In this document: one piece after another, positions 51,892 to 60,745 of the stretch
Layout: every line of letters begins with the position of its first letter
Position numbering within the stretch: position 1 is the stretch's first letter
Assembly: GCF_000092865.1 (NCBI RefSeq)
Contig: NC_014151.1
Location: 372,001-436,000 of the forward strand
From: Cellulomonas flavigena DSM 20109
GTDB taxonomy: Bacteria; Actinomycetota; Actinomycetes; Actinomycetales; Cellulomonadaceae
Length of the DNA stretch: 64,000 nucleotides
Direction: 5' to 3'
Translations under genes and position numbers: made by a program
Notes under the pieces: model-generated
The model's database searches: none
Told to the model about the DNA's origin: nothing
What the model saw: only the letters and a program-made list of their open reading frames with translations

Positions 51892-52746
51892 GTGACCGCG
51901 GACGTCCTCGCGGAGCAGTTCGAGACGCTCCGCCCGCACCTGCGCACGGTCGCCCACCGAGTGCTCGGCTCCGCGGCCGACGCCGACGACGCAGTCCAGG
52001 AGGCGTGGCTGCGGGCGCAGGCGGCGGGCACCGACGGCGTCGAGAACCTCGGCGGGTGGCTCACGACGATCGTCGGGCGCGTGTCGTTGAACCTCCTGCG
52101 CTCCCGCGCGGCACGACGCGAGACCGGCTGGGACACCCACGTGCCCGACCCCGTGGTCACCCTCGACGGACCTGAGCAGCAGGCCGTGGCGTCCGACGAG
52201 CTCGGCGCCGCGCTGCTCGTGGTCCTGGACGCCCTCACCCCGGCCGAGCGCGTCGCGTTCGTCCTGCACGACGAGTTCGGGGTGCCGTTCGAGGACGTCG
52301 CCCCGGTCCTCGAGAAGTCGGTCGCCGCGGCCCGGCAGCTCGCGAGCCGCGCCCGCCGCAAGGTCCGCGACGCGACCCCCGTCCAGGACGACCTGGCCCG
52401 CCGCCGTGAGGTCGTCGCCGCGTACCTGGCCGCCTCGCAGGCAGCGGACTTCGACGCCCTGCTGGCGCTCCTCGACCCCGACGTGGTCCTGCGGCTCGAC
52501 TACGGCACGGCCGGGGTGTCGCGTCTGCTGCGCGGCGCGGCAGCCGTGGTCGCGCAGGCGCGGCTGCACTCGGGCACGGTGCGGTTCTCGCGCCTGGCCG
52601 TCGTCAACGGGTCGGCGGGCCTCGCCACGGTGCTGGACGACGGGCGCCTGCACGCGGTCCTCGCGTTCATGGTGCGGGACGGCCGGGTCGCCGGCATCGA
52701 CATCCTGGCCGACCCGGGCCGCCTGGCCCGGGTCGAGCTCACCTGA
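51892..52746 (+). CDS. SigJ-like ECF sigma factor with SnoaL-like C-terminal domain
   Basis: 284 residues. Region 2: FETLRPHLRTVAHRVLGSAADADDAVQEAWLRAQ; region 4: LTPAERVAFVLHDEFGVPFEDVAPVLEKSVAAARQLASRARRKV; then a SnoaL-like domain (VAAYLAASQAADFDALLALLDPDVVLRLDYGTAGV, FMVRDGRVAGIDILADPGRLA). This is the ECF41 architecture, in which the C-terminal domain replaces an anti-sigma factor. GTG start. The usual target is the neighbouring oxidoreductase, here the divergent BBE flavoprotein. Confidence 0.92.
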   Translation: MTADVLAEQFETLRPHLRTVAHRVLGSAADADDAVQEAWLRAQAAGTDGVENLGGWLTTIVGRVSLNLLRSRAARRETGWDTHVPDPVVTLDGPEQQAVASDELGAALLVVLDALTPAERVAFVLHDEFGVPFEDVAPVLEKSVAAARQLASRARRKVRDATPVQDDLARRREVVAAYLAASQAADFDALLALLDPDVVLRLDYGTAGVSRLLRGAAAVVAQARLHSGTVRFSRLAVVNGSAGLATVLDDGRLHAVLAFMVRDGRVAGIDILADPGRLARVELT

Positions 52747-52831
52747 CGCGGCCCGCCGGCGGCGGCCGCGAGATCGTCGCCTGGCAGGCCGATCCCGCAC
52801 GTCGGTCGGTCGACCCGCAGTTCGGCGGCGC

Positions 52832-53209
52832 TCACGGCGCGTCTGCCCCGGACGGGTACGAGACCACCGCCGCCTCGTGGTCGGGCAGCACGACGACGAC
52901 CTGGTCGCCCTCGACGTGGACGTCGTAGGACGCCACGTCGCTCTGGCCGGAGCGGCACGCGCCGCTGCGCAGGTCGAAGACGTGCGCGTGCAACGGGCAG
53001 ACGACGACCTCGGCGTCGATCTGCCCGTCGGCCAGCGGACCGCCGCGGTGCGGGCACACCGCGTCGAGCGCGCGCAGCGCACCGCTGCGCAGCCGGAAGA
53101 CCGCGACCTGCCGGCCGTCGACCGCGTAGGCGCGGCCCTCGCCGAGCGGGATCTCGGACAGCGGTCCGACGACGTGGGCGACGGCCGGGGCGTCCGTCCC
53201 GGCGCTCAT
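52832..53209 (-). CDS. nirD: Nitrite reductase small subunit NirD (Rieske type)
   Basis: 125 residues. Rieske [2Fe-2S] ligands visible: CPHRGGPL (Cys-x-His) and CPLHAHVFDLRSG (Cys-x2-His), with VAVFRLRSGALRALDAVCP before. NirD partners NirB in NAD(P)H-dependent reduction of nitrite to ammonium. Its ATG overlaps the NirB stop by 4 bp. Last gene of the operon. Confidence 0.93.
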   Translation of the reverse strand: MSAGTDAPAVAHVVGPLSEIPLGEGRAYAVDGRQVAVFRLRSGALRALDAVCPHRGGPLADGQIDAEVVVCPLHAHVFDLRSGACRSGQSDVASYDVHVEGDQVVVVLPDHEAAVVSYPSGADAP

Positions 53210-55710
53210 CGGACCGGCACCTGCGGCAGGACGGTCAGCGGCAGCGCGGTGCGGAACTGGCCGGGTTCCGCGGGGTCGTCGCGCTCCTGCCAGGGGTCGC
53301 GGTAGGCGTCGACGGACGCCTGCACGGCGGCGTCGAGCGCGGCGGCGATCCCCTCGCTGTCGTCGACCACGACGGCACGGACGTGCTCGATGCCCAGCCG
53401 CGGCACCCACGCGTAGGTCCGTTCGAGCCAGTTCGCCGTCTCGCGGTAGTACTGGATGAAGCGGCCCGTGAGCGTCATGACCTCCTGCGGGGTGTCGACG
53501 GTCGTGAGCAGGTCGCCCTTGCGGATGTGCGCACCGGCGGCGCCCCCCACCCAGATCTCCCAGCGGCCCCCGTCGACGGCCACGACGCCGACGTCCTTGA
53601 CGTAGGACTCCGCGCAGTTGCGCGGGCACCCCGACACCGCGAGCTTGAGCTTCGCCGGGCTCTCCAGGCCCTGGTAGCGGGTCTCGATCGCGATGCCCAG
53701 GGCCGTGGAGTCGCCGAGCCCGAACCGGCAGAAGTCGCTGCCGACGCACGTCTTGACCGTCCGGAAGGACTTGCCGTACGCGTACCCGGACGGCATGTCG
53801 AGGTCCGCCCAGACCTGCGGCAGGTCCTCCTTGCGGACGCCGAGCAGGTCGATCCGCTGGCCGCCGGTGAGCTTGATCAGCGGGATCGCGTGCTTGTCCG
53901 CGACGTCGGCGATGCGGCGTAGCTGGTCGGACGACGTGACGCCGCCCTTCATCTGGGGGACCACCGAGAACGTGCCGTCCCGCTGGATGTTGGCGTGCAC
54001 CCGGTCGTTGATGAACCGCCCGTCGCGCTCGTCGACGACCTCGGCGCCCCACAGGGTGCGCAGCAGCGACGTCAGCCCCATCTTCGACCTTGCGTCCTCG
54101 ACGCCGCCGGGCGCGAGTGCCGCGAACACGGCCGACACCGAGCGCAGGCCCTGCTCGCGGATGAGCGCCACCAGCTCGGCCTTGGGGTAGGGCACGCCGG
54201 GGACGTACCAGGACGCGGACTCGTCGATCTCGACGGCACCGTCCGCCGCCCACTCGACGACCTGCCCGACGAGCGTCTTGCACGACCCGCAGCCCTTGCC
54301 GGCACGGGTCGCGTCCATGACGCCCGTCAGCGAGACGACGCCACCCCGGACGCACGCCGCGATCGTGCCCTTGCTGACGCCGTTGCAGTTGCACACGGTC
54401 GTCTCGTCGGGGAGCTCGGCCACGCCCACCTCGGCGGGTGCCGTGCCCAGGTCGAACAGCAGCGCGATCCGGTCCTCGGGCAGCGGTGACCCGCGGTCGA
54501 ACGCCTGGATGAGGGGCGCGACCTTCTCGAGGTCGCCGACGAGCGTCGCGCCGACGAGCCGGTCGTCGCGCACCACGACGCTCTTGTACAGCCCGCGTCG
54601 CGGCTCGGAGATGACGATGTGGTCGTCGTCGGGACGTTCGGGTGCCGTGGTGCCCATGGACGCGACGTCGATCCCCGCGACCTTGAGCTTCGTGGCGGTG
54701 CGGGAGCCGTGGTACTGCGCCGACGGGTCGGTGCCCGTGAGCACGTCCGCGAGCACCCGTGCCTGCTCCCACAGCGGCGCGACCAGGCCGTACACCTGGT
54801 CGCGGTGCTGCACGCACTCCCCGACGGCGAACACGGTGGGATCGGGCGTGCCCTGGTCGTCGAGCGCGTGCATCTGGTCGTCGACGACGATCCCGCGCTC
54901 CACCAGGAACCCGCTGGCGGCCGCGATCGAGGAGTTGGCGCGGATGCCTGCCGCCACCACGACGATGTCGCACGGCAGCACGCGCCCGTCGGCGAGCTGC
55001 ACCCCCGTGACCTCGTCCTCCCCGAGCACCCGGACCGTCCTGGCCGACGTCACCACCGAGATCCCGAGCGCCTCGACGCCGCGCCGCAGCACGTACCCAC
55101 CCGCGGCGTCGAGCTGCTGGTTCATCAGGTGCCCGGGTCCGTGCACGACCGTGACGTCGACCCCGTGGGTCTGCAGCCCGCGGGCCGCCTCGAGCCCCAG
55201 CAGGCCGCCGCCGATGACCACGGCCTGCTTGTGGGTCCGCGCGTACCGGATCATCGCGCGGGTGTCGTCCAGCGTGCGGAACCGGAAGACGCCCTGGTGG
55301 AAGCCGCGACCGGCCGTGCGCATGCCGGGGATGTCGGGGACGAACGCGCTGCTGCCGGTCGCCAGGACGAGCGCGTCGTACGGGGTGCGGCTGCCGTCGA
55401 CGGCGCGGACGGTGCGGGCGTGCCGGTCGATGCGCGCCACCCGCACGCCCGCATGCAGCGTGATGGCGTTCTCCTCGTACCAGGCCATCGAGTTGAGGAA
55501 GATCGCGTCCTCGCTCTCGAGACCGGCCAGCACGTTCGAGAGCATGATCCGGTTGTAGTTGCCGTACGGCTCCTCGCCGAACATCGTGATCCGGAACTGC
55601 TCGGCGCCGCCGCGCTCGAGGATCTCCTCCACCGTGCGCGCGCCCGCCATGCCGTTGCCGACGACGACGAGGTCGCGCCGACCGTCGTCGTCGCGCCGGC
55701 GCCGCGCCAC
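53206..55710 (-). CDS. nirB: Nitrite reductase large subunit NirB
   Basis: 834 residues, standard length. FAD module (LVVVGNGMAGARTVEEIL), NAD module (AVVIGGGLLGLEAARGL), BFD-like [2Fe-2S] region (VCNCNGVSKGTIAACV, GKGCGSCKTLVGQVV), then the siroheme/4Fe-4S sulfite-nitrite reductase domains with KTCVGSDFCRFG and SGCPRNCAES as the cluster ligands. Transfers six electrons to nitrite. GTG start follows GGAGG and lies just before the narB stop, so the two are coupled. Confidence 0.95.
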   Translation of the reverse strand: MARRRRDDDGRRDLVVVGNGMAGARTVEEILERGGAEQFRITMFGEEPYGNYNRIMLSNVLAGLESEDAIFLNSMAWYEENAITLHAGVRVARIDRHARTVRAVDGSRTPYDALVLATGSSAFVPDIPGMRTAGRGFHQGVFRFRTLDDTRAMIRYARTHKQAVVIGGGLLGLEAARGLQTHGVDVTVVHGPGHLMNQQLDAAGGYVLRRGVEALGISVVTSARTVRVLGEDEVTGVQLADGRVLPCDIVVVAAGIRANSSIAAASGFLVERGIVVDDQMHALDDQGTPDPTVFAVGECVQHRDQVYGLVAPLWEQARVLADVLTGTDPSAQYHGSRTATKLKVAGIDVASMGTTAPERPDDDHIVISEPRRGLYKSVVVRDDRLVGATLVGDLEKVAPLIQAFDRGSPLPEDRIALLFDLGTAPAEVGVAELPDETTVCNCNGVSKGTIAACVRGGVVSLTGVMDATRAGKGCGSCKTLVGQVVEWAADGAVEIDESASWYVPGVPYPKAELVALIREQGLRSVSAVFAALAPGGVEDARSKMGLTSLLRTLWGAEVVDERDGRFINDRVHANIQRDGTFSVVPQMKGGVTSSDQLRRIADVADKHAIPLIKLTGGQRIDLLGVRKEDLPQVWADLDMPSGYAYGKSFRTVKTCVGSDFCRFGLGDSTALGIAIETRYQGLESPAKLKLAVSGCPRNCAESYVKDVGVVAVDGGRWEIWVGGAAGAHIRKGDLLTTVDTPQEVMTLTGRFIQYYRETANWLERTYAWVPRLGIEHVRAVVVDDSEGIAAALDAAVQASVDAYRDPWQERDDPAEPGQFRTALPLTVLPQVPVR

Positions 55711-55711
55711 C

Positions 55712-58300
55712 TCACACCTCCACGAGGCCGAGGTCGACGACGACGACGCCGGAGATGCCTGCCGCGCCGGCCGCGTGCACCTCGAGGGTCGTGCCGGGCT
55801 CGAGGTCCTCGACGACGCGCAGCGGCACGTGCACGTCGCTCTTGGCGCCGATGGGGAAGTACCGCATCGGCGCCCCGTCGCGCACCAGCACGACGACGAC
55901 GAGCTCGTCGGCGCTGTTGCCGCCACGGAAGTACACGGTCTGCGCCACGGCGCCGTCGGGGACGGTGTACGTCAGGCCCGGGTCGAGCAGGGTGGGTGCG
56001 GCGAGCCCTTTCCCGGTCAGCGCGTAGACGCCCTGCAGGAAGGTCGGGTGACTGTCCAAGGCGAGCCCCTTCGGTCGGGCCGGCGGCCACGGTGCACGGA
56101 CGTGCTCCGTGGTCGGACCGGTCGGTGGTGTGGCGGGTACGGCGAGCGGGGTGACGGCCACGGCGCACGCTTTGAAGGCGGGCATGCGGGAGACCGGGTC
56201 GAGGGCGTCGTCGGTCAGCGTGTTGGCGCGCGACGCGCCGCCCCAGTGGAAGGGCACGAACACCGTGTCGGTGCGGATGCCCGTGGTGAGCCGCGCCCGG
56301 AACACCGCGGTGCCCCGGCGGGTCCGCAGCTGCACAGCCTCGCCGTCGACGACGCCGCAGGTGCGTGCCAGGTCGGGGTGCAGCTCGGCGTGCGGGAGCA
56401 CGGACCCGTCAGGCCCCACCTCGTCGCCGGCGAGCGCCGCGACGCGGCGGGTCTGCGTGCCGCTCTGGTACTGCCGCATCAGCCGCCCGGTGGTCAGCAC
56501 GTACGGGAACTCGGCGTCGGTGCGCTCGGCCGCGTCGCGGTACTCGGCACGGAAGAACCGGGCCAGGCCGTCGGGGTGCGCGAACCGCGTCGCGAACAGC
56601 CGCGGTGTGCCCGGGTGCTCGGGGTCGGGGCACGGCCAGAACACGCCCTGCTCGTCCGCGATGCGGTCGTACGTGATGCCGCCGTAGTCCGCCACGCCGC
56701 CGGAGCTGGCGCGGCCCAGCTCGTCGAAGGCGGCCGCCGCGTCGGTCGTCATGAGGTCGCCGTGGCCGAGGCGCTCGGCGATGCCCGTGAGGACGTCCAG
56801 GTCCGTCCGTACGCCGGGCGGGGGGTCGAGCGCGCGACGACGTCGCAGCACCCGGCCCTCCAGGTTGGTGACCGTGCCGTCCTCCTCGGCCCACATCGCG
56901 ACGGGCAGCACCACGTCCGCCCGGGCCGCCGACTCGGAGAGGAACAGGTCGGCGACGACGAGGAAGTCGAGCGCGTCGAGCCGGTCGGTGACCCGGCCCG
57001 CGTCGGGAGCGGACACGCCGACGTTCGACGCGAGCAGCAGCAGCGTCCGCACCCCGCCGGAGGTGCCGAGAGCGCGCAGCATCTCGGTGGCGGACACCCC
57101 CGGCCCCGGCAGGCGCGTCGGGTCGACGCCCCACACTCCCGCGACGTGGGCGCGGTCCGCGCGGTCGGCGAGCTTGCGGTACCCGGGCAGCTGGTCGGCC
57201 TTCTGCCCGTGCTCGCGCCCGCCCTGCCCGTTGCCCTGACCGGTGAGCGTCCCGTACCCCGAACCCGGGCGCCCCGGCAGCCCGAGCGCGAGCGCCAGGT
57301 TGACGAACGCCTGCGCGGTCGCCGTCCCCGACGCGTGCTGCTCGGCGCCCCGTGCCGTCACCACCATCGCGGTGGCCGCCGTCCCCAGCAGCTCCGCGAC
57401 CGCCTCCAGGTCACGCGCGGGGACGCCCGTGATCCGCTCCACCCGGTCCGGCCAGTACCCGGTCACCGACTCGCGGACCGTCTCGAACCCCGTCGTCCTC
57501 GTCGCGACGTACTCCTCGTCCACCCAGCCCCGGCGCACCACCAGGTGCAGCAGACCGTTGGCCAGGGCGGCGTCGGTGCCGGGGCGCGGCTGCAGGTGCA
57601 GGTGCGCCGCGCGCGCCGTGGCCGTGGTGCGCGGGTCGACGACCACGTGCCGGGCACCGCGCTCGCGGCCGGCTTCCAGGTGCTGGACGAGCGGCGGCAT
57701 GGTCTCGGCCGGGTTCGCGCCGACCAGGAGCAGGACGTCGGCCAGGGCCAGGTCCGCGACGGGGAACGGCAGCCCGCGGTCGATCCCGAACGTGCGGGTG
57801 GCGGCGGCCGCGGCCGACGACATGCACCAGCGGCCGTTGTAGTCGATCGAGCGCGTCCGCAGCACCGTCCGGGCGAACTTGCCCAGCAGGTACGCCTTCT
57901 CGTTGGTCAGGCCGCCGCCGCCGAAGCACCCGACCGCGTCGCGGCCGTACCGCCGCTGCGTCGCCCGGACGGCCGCGGCGACGGCGTCGAGCGCCTCGTC
58001 CCACGTCGCCTCCCGCAGCGCCGAGGAGCGGTCACCGGCGAAGGTCCGCACGAGCGGGGTCGTGAGCCGCTCGGGGTGCGCGAGCAGGTCGGCCGCCGAC
58101 CAGCCCTTGGCGCACAGTCCGCCCCGGTTCGTCGGGAAGTCCGACGGCGTCAGCCGCACGTCGGGCTGCTCGTGTCCCGGGCGCTGCGTCACGTGCAGCT
58201 GCATGCCGCACTGCAGCGCGCAGTACGGGCAGTGCGTCGCGACGGTCCGGACCGGTTCGGTGCCCGGCACGGCCGTCGGTGACGCGAGCTCCGGCCTCAT
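55712..58300 (-). CDS. narB: Assimilatory nitrate reductase, molybdopterin type
   Basis: 862 residues. N-terminal 4Fe-4S ligands HCPYCALQCGM and CAKGW, then DMSO-reductase-family molybdenum domain with the Cys ligand in YNGRWCMSSAAAA, VLLLVGANPAETMPPL, GYGTLTGQGNGQGGREHG and late dinucleotide-binding domain FVLTTGR-like FPYVLTTGRLMRQYQSGTQTRRV. It has an extra C-terminal segment of about 110 residues (from about residue 755), a beta-rich region not usual in classical NarB/NasA. Reduces nitrate to nitrite in the cytoplasm. First gene of the operon; GlnR-like box upstream. A 284-bp part of it recurs at the right window edge. Confidence 0.92.
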   Translation of the reverse strand: MRPELASPTAVPGTEPVRTVATHCPYCALQCGMQLHVTQRPGHEQPDVRLTPSDFPTNRGGLCAKGWSAADLLAHPERLTTPLVRTFAGDRSSALREATWDEALDAVAAAVRATQRRYGRDAVGCFGGGGLTNEKAYLLGKFARTVLRTRSIDYNGRWCMSSAAAAATRTFGIDRGLPFPVADLALADVLLLVGANPAETMPPLVQHLEAGRERGARHVVVDPRTTATARAAHLHLQPRPGTDAALANGLLHLVVRRGWVDEEYVATRTTGFETVRESVTGYWPDRVERITGVPARDLEAVAELLGTAATAMVVTARGAEQHASGTATAQAFVNLALALGLPGRPGSGYGTLTGQGNGQGGREHGQKADQLPGYRKLADRADRAHVAGVWGVDPTRLPGPGVSATEMLRALGTSGGVRTLLLLASNVGVSAPDAGRVTDRLDALDFLVVADLFLSESAARADVVLPVAMWAEEDGTVTNLEGRVLRRRRALDPPPGVRTDLDVLTGIAERLGHGDLMTTDAAAAFDELGRASSGGVADYGGITYDRIADEQGVFWPCPDPEHPGTPRLFATRFAHPDGLARFFRAEYRDAAERTDAEFPYVLTTGRLMRQYQSGTQTRRVAALAGDEVGPDGSVLPHAELHPDLARTCGVVDGEAVQLRTRRGTAVFRARLTTGIRTDTVFVPFHWGGASRANTLTDDALDPVSRMPAFKACAVAVTPLAVPATPPTGPTTEHVRAPWPPARPKGLALDSHPTFLQGVYALTGKGLAAPTLLDPGLTYTVPDGAVAQTVYFRGGNSADELVVVVLVRDGAPMRYFPIGAKSDVHVPLRVVEDLEPGTTLEVHAAGAAGISGVVVVDLGLVEV
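56867..57150. repeat. Internal narB segment repeated exactly at 63,717-64,000
   Basis: All 284 bases agree with the last bases of the window. The match starts after GGTG and continues to the window edge. Confidence 0.95.
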
Positions 58301-58322
58301 CGCTCGATGGTGTGGTGCTCCG

Positions 58323-58360
58323 GTTACGCACGGTCCGCCGCCGGGTAACCGCCGCGTTTC
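58323..58360. promoter_or_regulatory. GlnR-like box upstream of narB
   Basis: GTAAC at 58,345-58,349 and GTTTC at 58,356-58,360 are separated by 6 bp, on the minus strand GAAAC-N6-GTTAC, which matches GlnR nitrogen-control boxes. A third GTTAC lies at 58,323-58,327. Confidence 0.65.
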
Positions 58361-58477
58361 GGGCAGTGCGCGGCCGCGACGCCGGCGCGCGAGCCTGCGT
58401 CACGCCGCCGACGGGCGTCGCGGCGACGCGGAGCACCACCCGATCAGCGCTGCCGCGGCGGCGGGACCTGCGCGAGC

Positions 58478-58953
58478 GTGGAGCCCGTGGGCCAAGGACG
58501 GATCAGGGCAGGTGCGGCGCTCGTCATCGCGCTCGCGCCGGCACTCGTGGGGTGCTCCGGGACTGTCGAGGGTCTGCCGGGCCGGTTCGTCTCGGTCGAC
58601 GACACCGGGCTCGGTGACAACCCGGTCGAGGACGGGTGGATCGCGGCACTCCCCGGCGTCCTGGCCGAGGACCTGTGGCCCGACGTCGGCCCCGCGCCGG
58701 TGCCGGACCTGGGGTACCTCGACCACCGGATCGAGCGGACGGACGTCGACAGCAGCGGCGGCGTGCTGGCCCCCCTCGGGCGCGGGGGACGGTTCGGCCT
58801 CGACGTCCCCCCGGCCCCGCGCTGGTCTGCCACGTGGAGGAGCTGAGGGAGGACCTGATCACCCGGGGCTGCGCCCAGGTCGACCTCCCAGCCGACGGGC
58901 GGTTGCGAGCGACCGTCGGCGAGGGGCCGTTCAGCATCGGCCCGGAGGACTGA
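58478..58953 (+). pseudogene. Lipoprotein gene with an apparent single-base frameshift
   Basis: GTG start. Residues 1-26 form a lipoprotein signal (LVIALAPALVGC). The frame breaks at a run of six C (58,807-58,812): it ends after PAPRWSATWRS, while the next frame reads on as GPALVCHVEELREDLITRGCAQVDLPADG to a stop at 58,953. Adding one C to the run joins the two frames. I therefore read one gene of about 158 residues. Either a real mutation or a homopolymer sequencing error. Function unknown. Confidence 0.65.
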
Positions 58954-59130
58954 CGGGTGCGCGTCGGACCGGCACGACCTCGGGCGTCCGGATAGGTCAC
59001 CGTGCCGAGCGAGGAGATGCGGTTGTCCGACCTGCCGGCGACGGCCGTCGGGGCAGCAAGAACCTCCGAGACGTGACCAGGAGGACGGCTAGCATTCGAC
59101 CGCTTCGCTTCCTAAGCACGGGGGTTCTCG

Positions 59131-59712
59131 GTGGAACGGCGTCTCGCGAGCGGGTTCGTCCTCGTCGTCGTCGCCGTGATGTCGGCGTGCACCGCGGGGG
59201 CGGAGCCCCCGGGGACGACGTCGCCCGTCCCGAGTGCTGCCGACGTGTCCCCGTCCCCGGCCGTCGCCGGTTCTGTCACGGCCACCTCGACGCCGACCGT
59301 CGCGGGCCCGGTCACGGCAGGCCCGGGCCCCGCCAGTACCGAGGAGCTGACGTGCGCCGCGCCCGACGAGCACGTGCTCGGGTGGCTGCGCACCCGGGTG
59401 CGAGAAGACCTGCCCGCGTCCGACGTCGTCGTGGTCGAGGTCGGCCCGGGCGACGACCCGAGCCGGACGTGGTCGGTCGTCGCAGCGAGGTCGTACTCCG
59501 ACTCCTGGGGCGCGTCGGAGTACAACCCCGTCAGCTACCTGACGACAGCGCCGGACGGTGCCGTCGACGCCGACTGGATCGCCATCGGCCGCGCCCTGCA
59601 GGCGCCGAAGGGTTCGGTCGACTGGAGCAAGGTCTCCTGGACGGGTGACAGGCTCGCGCGCGGTCAACAGGCCCAGGCTCTGGCACTGTCCTGCCTCGAC
59701 GGGCCGCGCTGA
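59131..59712 (+). CDS. Putative lipoprotein of unknown function
   Basis: 193 residues from GTG. Signal with Cys in VVVAVMSACTAGAE, a long Thr/Ser/Pro/Val linker (about residues 25-65), then a compact domain with CAAPDEHVLGWLRTRVREDLPASDVVVVEVG, WSVVAARSYSDSWGASEYNPVSYLTTAP and SWTGDRLARGQQAQALALSCL (one Cys at each end, perhaps a disulfide). No family recognised. Isolated small gene facing right, with no operon partners. Confidence 0.7.
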   Translation: MERRLASGFVLVVVAVMSACTAGAEPPGTTSPVPSAADVSPSPAVAGSVTATSTPTVAGPVTAGPGPASTEELTCAAPDEHVLGWLRTRVREDLPASDVVVVEVGPGDDPSRTWSVVAARSYSDSWGASEYNPVSYLTTAPDGAVDADWIAIGRALQAPKGSVDWSKVSWTGDRLARGQQAQALALSCLDGPR

Positions 59713-59796
59713 CGGTGGGTGCCGGCGGGCGTGCGCCGCGTCCGGCTGACGCTCGCCTGCGGGCCCCTGCGTGGCGGATGTGGGTAGCGTGCGTCC

Positions 59797-60036
59797 GTGG
59801 AGAACCAGCCCGTGCTGCGTGGTCGTGACCAGGTCCTCGATGCGCTCGACGAGCTGCTCGCCGAGCTGCGAGCGTACGCGGCCTGGGAGAACAGCACCCT
59901 GGAGACGTTCCTGGACGCGTTCGCCGCGTTGCTCGGCTCGATCGAGAACGCGTACGTCAACTCCGGGCGGCCGGTTCCGGACGACGCCTGGGCGGTCGTG
60001 GCTGACGCCGTTCGCGGAGCCCGGTTCTACGAGTGA
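59797..60036 (+). CDS. DUF7660-like small protein
   Basis: 79 residues, GTG start. TLETFLDAFAALLGSIENAYVNSGRPVPDDAWAVVADAVRGARFYE matches the shape of DUF7660 proteins (FxxFLxAxxxW...YxNxGxxxPxxxxWxxxAxxLxAAxxYE), small acidic proteins seen among polymorphic-toxin immunity genes. It faces the SUKH gene (convergent, 24 bp apart), which also belongs to an immunity family. Confidence 0.65.
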   Translation: MENQPVLRGRDQVLDALDELLAELRAYAAWENSTLETFLDAFAALLGSIENAYVNSGRPVPDDAWAVVADAVRGARFYE

Positions 60037-60060
60037 CGCGCCCGCCGTCTCGCGCGACGG

Positions 60061-60618
60061 TCACGGGAGGACGCCCTGGTCGCCCAGCGCGTGGACGTCG
60101 ACGAGGCCCCGGACGAACGTCGCGAAGTCCGGCGCGAGGGCCAGGACGCGGTAGTCCAAGTCCTGGTCGACGTGCACCACCGCGGGCTCGCCCCGCGGGC
60201 CGCAGTGGCGGTAGTCGAGCATGACGAGGTCGTGCCCCGCGCTCGGTGTGTCGGCGACGACGACCCCGAGGTCGGGGTAGCCCCACTCCTCGCGCCAGAA
60301 CCAGGTGGAGAAGGCCCCGAGCAAGGAGTGGGGAGCCGTGCGACCGATCGCGTAGAGGGCGACGACCTCCACGAGGTCGTCCGCCCGTCCGAGACCGTCA
60401 CCGACGAAGGCCGTCCGCGCCAGGGCGCCCCCGTTGCGCACCTGCGCCAGCTTGACGTAGGAGTCCGGCAGGCGCACGCCGAGCTGAGCCTCGACCTCGC
60501 GGACGAGAGCCTCGCCCGGCGGGCCCTCGGTGTAGCTCTCACGGGACCAGTCGCTGTCGGTCCAGAGCGCGTCCAGATCCAGGCCCAGCCAGTGCCCGCG
60601 CGTCCGTGGCGCGTCCAT
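60061..60618 (-). CDS. SMI1/KNR4 (SUKH) family protein
   Basis: 185 residues. SUKH fold pattern: LVREVEAQLGVRLPDSYVKLAQVRNGGAL is the typical EAExxLGxxLPxxYxxxLxxxNGG start, and later HDLVMLDYRHCGPRGEPAVVHVDQDLDY and FATFVRGLVD match the strands before the end. SUKH proteins usually give immunity to contact-dependent toxins. No toxin gene lies adjacent in the window, so this could be an orphan immunity gene. Confidence 0.88.
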   Translation of the reverse strand: MDAPRTRGHWLGLDLDALWTDSDWSRESYTEGPPGEALVREVEAQLGVRLPDSYVKLAQVRNGGALARTAFVGDGLGRADDLVEVVALYAIGRTAPHSLLGAFSTWFWREEWGYPDLGVVVADTPSAGHDLVMLDYRHCGPRGEPAVVHVDQDLDYRVLALAPDFATFVRGLVDVHALGDQGVLP

Positions 60619-60745
60619 GCCGCCATGCTTCCACGGTGGGGGGGCGTCCGCGTCCAGCCGGGTCCGCCGCTCGTGGTGGACGGGCCCGTCGGTGCCGTCC
60701 GGCGCGGTCCTCCTGCAGGCGTGAAGGCTTCGGGTCGGCGGACCC

